NCBI GenBank assembly: GCA_035578155.1
Contig: JAPWDM010000012.1
Location: forward strand, 14,514,501 to 14,578,500
DNA: 64,000 nucleotides
DNA from: Brachynemurus nebulosus
Taxonomy: Eukaryota > Arthropoda > Insecta > Neuroptera > Myrmeleontidae
Direction: 5' to 3'
Notes under the pieces: generated by a model
What the model was told of the DNA's origin: nothing
Databases searched by the model: none
What the model saw: the letters and a program-made list of their open reading frames with translations, nothing else
Position numbers and translations under genes: made by a program
Part shown: in pieces, positions 56,511 to 64,000 of the stretch
Numbering within the stretch: the first letter of the stretch is position 1
Layout: every line of letters begins with the position of its first letter

Positions 56511-57019
56511 AAATTGTGAATTTGACTCTGTTTCTATACCCTTCAATTAGTGTTAACAGTTTTAGATAAATTTGGTGTAACATTTTAAAATCCTTTTATA
56601 ACGTTTGAACACCCTGTTATAGTAATTATTATATTGTTTCACTTAAATTTGCGTCTAGAATGAAAGGATTTAATTGAGAGCAATTAAACTAACCATAACC
56701 AATGATTATACATACATATATAGGAATACCATGTTTGCAACGGCATACAAAAAGGCAACCATCGTAAATGGGTAAGCTGGGCTATGAATGAATAAAGCAA
56801 TTTAATCTTTTTTGTTAAAGTTAGGTAAAATATAAATAATTATCAAATAGCATAATATAATTTATTATGAATTATTCTAGTGACCCTGTAATTACAGACC
56901 AATGGACACTATTATAGTAATTAGACTGTACTTAAAGCCAGTTTGTAGGCTACTTCATTGAAGCACTTAGCGGGGTGTGGTATGAGGAACAAAATGGGTC
57001 TATTGAATAAAAAGAAATA
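56511..57019. other. AT-rich sequence, nothing recognised
   Basis: No gene or clear repeat is seen. Confidence 0.4.
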
Positions 57020-57183
57020 TTTACTTTTATTTCCTATTTTTTAAGTTTTTACGTAAATAAAAACATTAGTGATTACATAAAAAAAAGAGTTTATACTTTT
57101 TTAAAGTAAACTTTTTTTTTTAAGTAATCACTTATATGTTTGTATTTAAGTAAAAACTTTAAAAAATAGGAAGCAAATAATTT
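57020..57183. repeat. Foldback MITE, about 160 bp
   Basis: TTTCCTATTTTTTAAGTTTT and its complement flank a second stem TTAGTGATTAC / GTAATCACTTA. The arms are about 55 bp and the whole forms one hairpin. Confidence 0.75.
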
Positions 57184-57394
57184 TTTTTTAATCAATAGTA
57201 GTGGAGTTTCTTCTCCAAAAAGTTAAGTAGATAGATAGAAGACAATAATTATTTGAAAAGACATTAACAATTTTGTTTATGGATACCATGATTATTGCAC
57301 TGATTATAATATTCCAAAGTAGTAGTTGGTCGTATTTTGAGCGTATCTTGAGGCCTCATTTATTCATTACAATAATAACTATCACACTTATAAT

Positions 57395-58073
57395 CAGAGA
57401 TGGGAAGAAAAGGTCCCTAATAGAGTCGCCATATAAAATATTTTGTACTGGGGGGCTACGAATAGGGCTGTCATAAAACGTAAAAATATTATCAATCTTT
57501 TTAAAAATCAGTTTTACGACGTTTTACTATTAATACCACATCGTTAAGGTTGTTTTGTGTCTGTTTATGTTTTTTAATTGCCAATATTATGAATCATTTT
57601 GCTTGTTATATGTACATACATATCTTATGTCTTTCTAATGCAAAAACAAAATCATGTTCAATCTTGTGAGCGACCTACTAGAATGATTACAATCTACTAA
57701 TACAATCAATTTTGTTTACATTAAAGCAGGTATAAAGAAGGTGAAATATAGATATTATTTAAATAATCATAAAGGAAATAGAGATATTGTTTACATTATA
57801 AATGTTTTGAATTCGTCTAAATTAATTTCTATTACAGTCGACCACTTATTTATTCAACATTAATTTTTTTAAATTATTTTTAAAATTAAAATTATATATT
57901 AAATTATGAAAAATGGTAATTTTTGATTTTTACTGATTTCTTGTCAAAAGCTTCCTTAGGCTAATCTTCAAATCCAGAGGAAAATCTTCAGCTTTGTAAT
58001 AAAATTTAGAGCCCCCCAATCCAAAATATTTTATATGGCGATTCTGTTAGGGACCACTGTTTTCCCAAGTCTG
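57395..58073 (+). mobile_element. hAT-type MITE, GGTCCCTAA family, copy 1
   Basis: Ends CAGAGATGGGAAGAAAAGG and TTTTCCCAAGTCTG continue into inverted repeats of about 75 bp with GCCATATAAAATATTTTG. A perfect 8-bp duplication CTTATAAT flanks it (57387-94, 58074-81). 679 bp, non-coding. A second copy in opposite orientation lies at 62650. Confidence 0.9.
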
Positions 58074-58081
58074 CTTATAAT

Positions 58082-58565
58082 AAATATAAAAATAAATTTA
58101 GGGTTGGTTAGTAGCTCTTACTAACTTTAACTAAACTATCGTCCAACTAATGTAGATAAATATGAGGGACCTCTGAATTTTAAAAATAACACTGTATGGC
58201 CAAAAAAACGCTGATCTACAAATTGTATCGTTTTTTGTAAGTTTGGTGGGAGTCTTAGCTAACCAAAACATATTTTAATTTTCATAACAAAGTAGGTATT
58301 ATATTTGAAGTAGAGTATTTAGAAATTTTTCTAGCTAGCAAGCTAGAGTCATTAGACTCTTTAAAAAATTGATTTTTTTATTTCAAATATTAGAAAAAAC
58401 TATGATTATAAAGTAAGGTTAGAAACAAGCTAATAGAAGAGACACTCATACTAATTTTCGAATATTAACTTTATCAATTAAACTATATTACCATTGTATC
58501 TCCAAAGAGAGCCTTTCCAAAACTGAAAATAAATCATTTCGGACCTAGTTTTAGTTAAAATTAAT
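58082..58565. other. AT-rich sequence, nothing recognised
   Basis: No gene or clear repeat is seen. Confidence 0.4.
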
Positions 58566-58569
58566 TTGA

Positions 58570-59239
58570 GGGGATATTCTAGTCTAGAGGCTCGATTTTG
58601 GGGTGATTTTGTGGGCTTAACAAAAAAAAAAAAAATAACAGTAAACATTCTTTGTATCCATTTTTTTAACAGTTTTTTTATTGACATTTGAAAAGTATAA
58701 AAATTTTAAAAAAATTCAAAATTGAAATCGGTACAGGCCGGCAAAATGGGAACTCAAAAAAAAGGTGTCTCCTGGTTGACGTGATTCCAACCCTCCTGGT
58801 GATCTAAAACATAAAATTTTAGTTAATTCTTAATAAACAATGATGTAGAATTAGTTGGACGTAGCCGATTTGAAAAAATAAATTTTTTCACCTCCTTTTT
58901 TCAACTTTGGAAATATTTTAAAAATAGTATAAAAAAAATTTCAAAAACCCCTACGTCGGATCAATTTTGATAGTATTAAGAAGTATTTCAAGTAAATCGG
59001 TGTATTAGAACTTGAGATATATCAACCGTATCGAAAAAAGTAGTTTCGAGTAATTCATATTCAAAATTTCAATTTATCTAACACTGAAAAGATATATAGT
59101 ATCCACACAGGGAATAAAATCGCAATAACTCCGAAAATAATTCAAATTTCCCTAATCCTTTTAGTTATTCTTAAAGGTCTAAACTTTGAAAATTTGAAAA
59201 CAAAATATATATTTTCGAATTCCTAGACTAGAATATCCC
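58570..59239. mobile_element. TTAA-type MITE, GGGGATATTCTAG
   Basis: GGGGATATTCTAGTCTAG and CTAGACTAGAATATCCC are inverted ends. The right flank is TTAA and the left TTGA, one change from TTAA. The ends resemble the 53500 element. Non-coding. Confidence 0.6.
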
Positions 59240-59283
59240 TTAAGTCATCAGTAATTTCATTCATTAAAATACTATACCAAAAG

Positions 59284-60010
59284 TATTAATAGTAAGGTTA
59301 GATTTATTACTATCAATAGTAAGATTACAGCGAGTCTGTATCAAAAGTAGTAAGGTTACAGCGATTCTGTACCACAAGTAGAAGGTTACAGCGATTCTGT
59401 ACCACAAGTAGGAGGTTACAGCGAATCTGTACTAAAGTAAAATTACAGTGATTTTATACCAAAAGTAGTAAGGTTACAGCGATTCTGTACCATAAGTAGT
59501 AAGGTTACGGCGATTCTGTACCAAAGTAAAATTACAGTGATTTTATACCAAAAGTAGTAAGGTTACAGCGATTCTGTACCAAAGTAAAATTACAGTGATT
59601 TTATACCAAAAGTAGTAAGGTTACAGCGAGTCTGTATCAAAAGTAGTAAGGTTACAGTGATTCTGTACTAAAGTAAAATTACAGCGATTTTATACCAAAA
59701 GTAGTAAGATTACAACGAGTCTGTATCAGAAGTAGTAAGGTTACAGCGATTCTGTACCAAAGTAAAGTTACAGTGTTTCTATACCAAAAGTAATAAGGCT
59801 ACAGCGATTCCGTACCACAACTAGTAAAGTTACAGCGATTCTGTACCAAAATAAAATTACAGTTTTTTTTATACAAAAAGTAGTAAGGTTACAGCGATTC
59901 TGTACCACAAGTAGTAAGGTTACAGTGATTCTGTACCAAAGTAAAATTATAGTGATTCTATACCAAAAGTAGTAAGGTGACTGTAATTCTGAACCAAAGT
60001 TAGTAAAGTC
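59284..60010. repeat. Minisatellite of about 30-bp units
   Basis: About 24 units of two alternating types: AGTAGTAAGGTTACAGCGAT plus TCTGTACCAAA, and AGTAAAATTACAGTGATT plus TTATACCAAA. They often pair into a higher-order unit of about 60 bp. It is flanked on the right by GGTTGGGCCGGCCCTG, which looks like a hAT terminus (ending at 60063). The minus-strand ORF through the array is a by-product. Confidence 0.92.
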
Positions 60011-60063
60011 CCCGCAAGTTAAATTTCCATCGGACCCCACTAATTGCGGTTGGGCCGGCCCTG

Positions 60064-60625
60064 CCTGTAGGCACCCCCCTCCCACATGTATATTTAATAT
60101 ATTAAATATTATTATTATTTATATTACAGATGTTCAGATAATTACCAATAACGTGCTTGTAATAACAACAACAGTAATTTAAACAATATGAAAATTATGT
60201 TATTTACATACATACAACAAAAACATAAAAACATAATTAACTGAATATTGTTCGAATGGGAAAAAAAATAAGTAAATAAATAAATTTATATAATTTAATA
60301 ATATTTGTTTTCAATTAATTTACGATAATAAATATTACATAATAAATAATTTACGACTATGACGATATTTGTTTAAACAGGATAATAGTAAAAGTGTTTT
60401 TAATAAAAACATGATCATATAAAATATAATATATAAATGTAAATAAAAAACCCACAAGCATTCGTGTCGTGTTGCTGTGAAAATTGTTAATATTAAATAA
60501 AAACAAATGATACGTAGTGTAAACGTGTAAAATTATCACCGACGATTCATCCGGTTGATCGATTAATCGATCTATGGACTAACAACGATCGAGTTAACGC
60601 CGTATCAGCATCATCACGTGGCAGT
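60064..60625 (+). promoter_or_regulatory. Candidate upstream/5' leader region of a host gene
   Basis: The first 400 bp are AT-rich and featureless. From about 60540 the composition becomes more balanced (GACGATTCATCCGGTTGATC, ATCATCACGTGGCAG) and leads into an ATG. No TATA box or initiator is claimed. Confidence 0.3.
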
Positions 60626-60701
60626 ATGACGAAGATTGCGACAAGTTTACGTATCATATGCAGTTATATATTAATTACGCATCCGTGGATTGTACATCCA
60701 G
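60626..60701 (+). CDS. Candidate first coding exon with signal peptide
   Basis: An ATG with A at -3 opens 25 codons, MTKIATSLRIICSYILITHP then WIVHP. They end at CAG|GTAAGT, a near-perfect 5' splice donor, in phase 1. The N-terminus has basic residues (K3, R9) and a hydrophobic run IICSYILI, as in a secretion signal, so the gene would encode a secreted or membrane protein. The next exon is not seen in the 3.3 kb that remain, which are filled with repeats. Local base composition is less AT-biased than the flanks. The product cannot be named. This is the best host-gene candidate in the window. Confidence 0.5.
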
Positions 60702-60756
60702 GTAAGTTTTTGAATTTTGCCATTTTAATCTTTTGATTTTTGATTTGTTAAAAGTG

Positions 60757-60900
60757 TTGGCGACGCAACGATTCTGCGAGAAATATACATAGGTATTATA
60801 CAAATTAGGTGGGGGTTACTAGATTTCGTTAATTAGAAATATATGTGCTTGAAACAGCTTCTAATTTCACCACCAGAGGCGCGGATCTTTGCGTCGCCAA
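60757..60900. mobile_element. 144-bp MITE, TTGGCGACGCAA type
   Basis: TTGGCGACGCAACGATT and GGATCTTTGCGTCGCCAA are inverted ends. Ends are GC-rich and the middle is AT-rich. No clear duplication of the flanks. It lies in the putative first intron of the candidate gene. Confidence 0.7.
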
Positions 60901-61544
60901 TCTGATTAATAATGTTTCAAAAATATATTTTTATTATTCAAGTAATAATTTTGACTAAAAGAGGCGATAAGTTAGAAAATTTTATTTTCTTGTAAAAATT
61001 ATGCGACCGGTTTCAACGCCTAATTAGCGTCATCATCAGGAAAGACGTATCGCATGATCTAACAGACCGAAAACATCAATCAATCAAACACATCAAAATA
61101 TCTAATTTCTGAGAGTTTATACACTCAAAATTATAAAGAAGAGTCTGTTTACATTTGAAGAAGATGATTTTTAAGCAAACAAAATAAAACAAAAACCATT
61201 TTTCTTACGGCATAACTGATGAATCCATATTGAAAAACAAATTTGATGCAATTTTTAGTATGAATATTTAAACAACAGAAAATTCATTGTTGAGGAAAAT
61301 GTGAGGAAAAATTTTTTAGGAATTTTTAATATATTTGTTTGAATGAAGAATAAATCAGATCACAAAATGGATTTTTTCACTATGTTGAAATGTATCGTAT
61401 TGAATTTTGATTTTAATTATTTGAATTTTTGAATATACTTAAAACAAAGGAAGTATCATCGTTATGAAAAATATGGACAATTTTGAACAAAAGGAAGGAA
61501 TTTATTTAATTTTTTACGCACATTTTACGTTTTAGAGCTTCCTG
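60901..61544. other. Spacer carrying a hammerhead-like motif
   Basis: Apart from the hammerhead-like motif at 61001-61055, no feature is recognised. Confidence 0.4.
61001..61055 (-). ncRNA. Hammerhead-ribozyme-like motif (Penelope type)
   Basis: On the minus strand: CTGATGA core, stem II GACGC/GCGTT after one extra T, then GAAACCGGTC, where AC/GT closes the two-base-pair stem III and C is the cleavage position. ATGC upstream can pair with GCAT downstream as distal stem I. Penelope-like retroelements are known to carry such minimal hammerheads. No reverse transcriptase of that class is nearby. Confidence 0.55.
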
Positions 61545-61890
61545 AACAATTTTGGTTTGGTGTCTGACTGTCCGTCCGTCTGTGTGTCGCCAGTTTGCAC
61601 CACGTGGCATAACTTCTGAAATATTCGATTGTTTTAATGAAATTTTCAGAAGTTATGCAGTTTGGTTCGTAGATGGTCCGCTATGAGTTTAATCGAAATC
61701 GGAGTAACGGTAGCTACGCTGCTACCATATCATTCCATTAGTATACTAAATTGCACCAGGTGGAATAACTTCTGAACTATTCAATTCTTTCTTATGAAAT
61801 TGTCAGAAATTATGCGGTCTGGTTCCCAGATGGTCTCCTACAAATTTCATTGCATTCGGAGTAATAGTACCCACGGCGCTACCATGAAAT
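61545..61890. repeat. Tandem repeat of about 140 bp x 2
   Basis: GCACCASGTGGMATAACTTC, GARATTATGC, GATGGTC and GGAGTAAYRGTAS recur in two adjacent units (about 61600 and 61746). A leader with GTCTGACTGTCCGTCCGTCT precedes them. A diverged copy lies near 9975. Confidence 0.7.
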
Positions 61891-62649
61891 CCCATTAAAT
61901 GTCAATATCTTATTTACTGCTAGTCCCACTTCGCTCAAATTTTTAGTGTATTTTGGGGGTTAGTTTCTAAAATATTTTTGCTATTATTTTATAATTTAGC
62001 CTTTAACTATTTTGAGTTACAACAATTCTTTATGAACTTTAAGGCGAAAATATAATTTCACAGTATATATATATATTTGGTAGAATACTGTTTTAAAGTG
62101 TTTTACGAGTACGAGGAAGCTCTATGCCACATTGGTAGCGCATTTTCTGAATAAATTTGTGTTTTCTACAACTGGAATATGTCTTCCAACTGTACAACTA
62201 ACACACACATACACACACAAAAAATATGCGCAGCAAATTGATTTAATGACATATGTGCGAAAGTATCATTAGTAAGATAGATATAGATACTGACTGACTG
62301 CATACACTCCGAGAGTAAATCGACAAGTATTGATGATGAACGAGGAAATTAGCTTTCCCATTCATTGTCAGTCAGTTCAGCTCAGTCCGTTCAGTCAATT
62401 GAGTTTTGATGCTGTGATGGCGTTCTCACACATTAGGTGTACTACTGTTGTGATGGTTGAATATACTTTTTCATTAGTCATTTTTGACTTGAGATGATTT
62501 ATTTCAATTATTCATTTTTTAAATTTTCAAATTATGTTGTAGATTTAGACGATAGAATGACTGACTGACGAATAAATAATTTATCATTTAGAAAATTTTT
62601 CGAGTCAAATTTATTTGATTTATGTTATTGAAATACCTTTTGTAATTAC
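61891..62649. other. AT-rich sequence, nothing recognised
   Basis: Scattered TGACTGACTG words occur around 62293 and 62370. No gene is seen. Confidence 0.4.
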
Positions 62650-63902
62650 CATACTTAGGAAAACAGTAATCCCTAACAGAATCACCATATAAAATATTTC
62701 AGATTGGGGGGCTATAAATTTTATTACAAGGCTGAGGATTTTCCTCTGGATTTGAAGACTAGCCTAAGGAGACTTTTGAGAACAAATTAGTAAAAATTAA
62801 AAATTACCCATTTTTAATAACTTAATATACAGGGTGGTCCAGAATTATGTACCGTAATTGCTAGAGCTGATAGTATGTCCAAAAATAATGGTACCTTTTC
62901 ATCTACACTTTTTTCCAAAACTCAATAATAACGGAGATAAAGCAGAGGGGGAAAATGTAGAGGGGTGGAAGGAAACTGACTTCTTTCTTCTTACATTTTT
63001 TAGGCGTTTTTGATTATTGGATTCATATTTTAGGGACGCGTATGAACATTAGGATAATTAAATTTATGGTATTAATTTTTCCATCACTTATGATTAGGGG
63101 CTAATTTGGAAATAAATACTTCTACTTTAAATTACTCGAAAACGGTATTATTTATGGAAATGTAACAAGTATACCTTTTTTGCGTAAAATTGTCTGAGGA
63201 ATCGTATTGTCAAGGATTTGGTTTAAATAATTGCAAATTAAAAAAGAAAAGACGTGATAACTCACACCTACCACCCAAAACCACCCCTTAGTCGTAAGTG
63301 ATGTAATAAGTATTGACAAAAATGTAATCCTTCTAACGCAAAATAAGTTCCCCTAAAATATCAGCCCGTTATTCAAAAGCGCTTGGAAAATTTTTCAGTT
63401 CTAGCAATTACGGTACATAATTCTGGACCTCCTTGTACATATAATTCTAACTTTAAAAATGATTTTAAGAAAATTAATGTTGAATAAATAAGTGATCAAC
63501 TGTAATAGAAATTAATTGAGTCGAATTCTCTATTTCCTTTGTGATTATTTAAATAACATGTCTATCTCACCTTCTTTACATAAATATTATACCTGCTTAC
63601 TCCAAGTAGTTCACTCACAAGTTTCAATATGATGTAGTTTTTGTATTAGTGAAATATAAAGACATGTACATATGTATAGATAACAGACAAAATGATTCAT
63701 AATATTAGGAATTAAAAAACACAAACAGACACACACAGCATAGACGATGTAGTATTAATAGTAAAACGTTGTAAAACTGATTTTTAAAAAGATTGATAAT
63801 ATTTTTACGTTTTATGACAGCCCTCCAGCTCTATTCGTAGCCCCCCCAGTACAAAATATTTTATATGACGATTCTGTTAGGGACAATATTTTCCTATATG
63901 TG
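62650..63902 (-). mobile_element. hAT-type MITE, GGTCCCTAA family, copy 2, with nested TA element
   Basis: This is the reverse complement of the 57395 element, with its own perfect 8-bp duplication GTAATTAC (62642-49, 63903-10). It is interrupted at 62829-63437 by a TA element. Subterminal AAAATATTTTATATGACGAT and the GGGGGGCTA box are preserved. Confidence 0.9.
62829..63437. mobile_element. TA-flanked element, GGTCCAGAATTAT family, copy 2
   Basis: CAGGGTGGTCCAGAATTATG and its diverged inverse (ending CTGGACCTCCTTG) are flanked by TA. Inverted repeats run about 40 bp, to TTGCTAGAGCTGA. 609 bp, non-coding. The 19193 copy lacks the right end. Confidence 0.85.
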
Positions 63903-64000
63903 GTAATTACTGTTTTACAATTTTCATAATCGGAAATGCGATCGCTTTTATATTTTCTAAAGAAAGATCCTAATCCTAACTCATATAATAAATGCCAAAA

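Noticed and set aside
58733..58748. CAGGCCGGC as the missing left end of the hAT that ends at 60063
   Set aside because: It differs from the expected CAGGGCCGGCC, lies inside the TTAA element at 58570, and no 8-bp duplication supports it.
59768..60085. 105-codon minus-strand ORF
   Set aside because: It runs through the 30-bp minisatellite; the repeat period, not selection, keeps it open.

Overview
The window is strongly AT-rich, repeat-saturated eukaryotic DNA. The element types (I-type non-LTR retrotransposon, mariner, hAT, pogo, PIF/Harbinger, piggyBac-like, Helitron, tRNA-derived SINE, hammerhead/Penelope-type motifs) and the long (TA)n tracts point to an arthropod nuclear genome, most likely an insect. 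No bacterial gene organisation is present. The species cannot be named from the sequence alone.

The only long open reading frames are the two ORFs of one non-LTR retrotransposon on the minus strand (3524-9161). ORF1 is gag-like with one zinc knuckle. ORF2 is endonuclease, reverse transcriptase, RNase H and a C-terminal zinc finger. The element has a poly(A) tail, a 3' hairpin and a 12-bp target-site duplication (CCCTGAATAATT), and both ORFs are uninterrupted, so it looks full-length and young.

Almost everything else is non-autonomous DNA-transposon sequence. Seven hAT-type elements were found, six with perfect 8-bp duplications. Also present are a three-copy hairpin MITE (1303, 21628, 27005), a TA-flanked CAGGGTG family (2173, 15576, 36863, 37036), a TA-flanked foldback inside a (TA)n tract (22678), a GGTCCAGAATTAT family (19193, 62829), Helitrons (11979 plus, 33299 minus, a fragment near 41475), a broken mariner with about 143-bp inverted repeats (48964), a pogo-like element keeping a psq helix-turn-helix (31063), a Harbinger-like relic (29880), TTAA-flanked elements (44497, 53500, 58570) and a tRNA-derived SINE with an 11-bp duplication (42278). 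Several are nested, so their order of arrival can be read: a hAT inside a TA element (19288), a TA element inside a piggyBac-like TIR (45407), a TA element inside a hAT (62829), and the retrotransposon at the edge of a TA element (3524).

The best candidate for a host gene is a short exon at 60626-60701 on the plus strand. It encodes a signal-peptide-like N-terminus followed by a consensus splice donor (CAG|GTAAGT); the rest of that gene would lie beyond the window or in exons not recognised here. Other notable items are a 30-bp minisatellite (59284-60010), an 89-bp perfect palindrome (23861-24048), and hammerhead-ribozyme-like modules at four loci.
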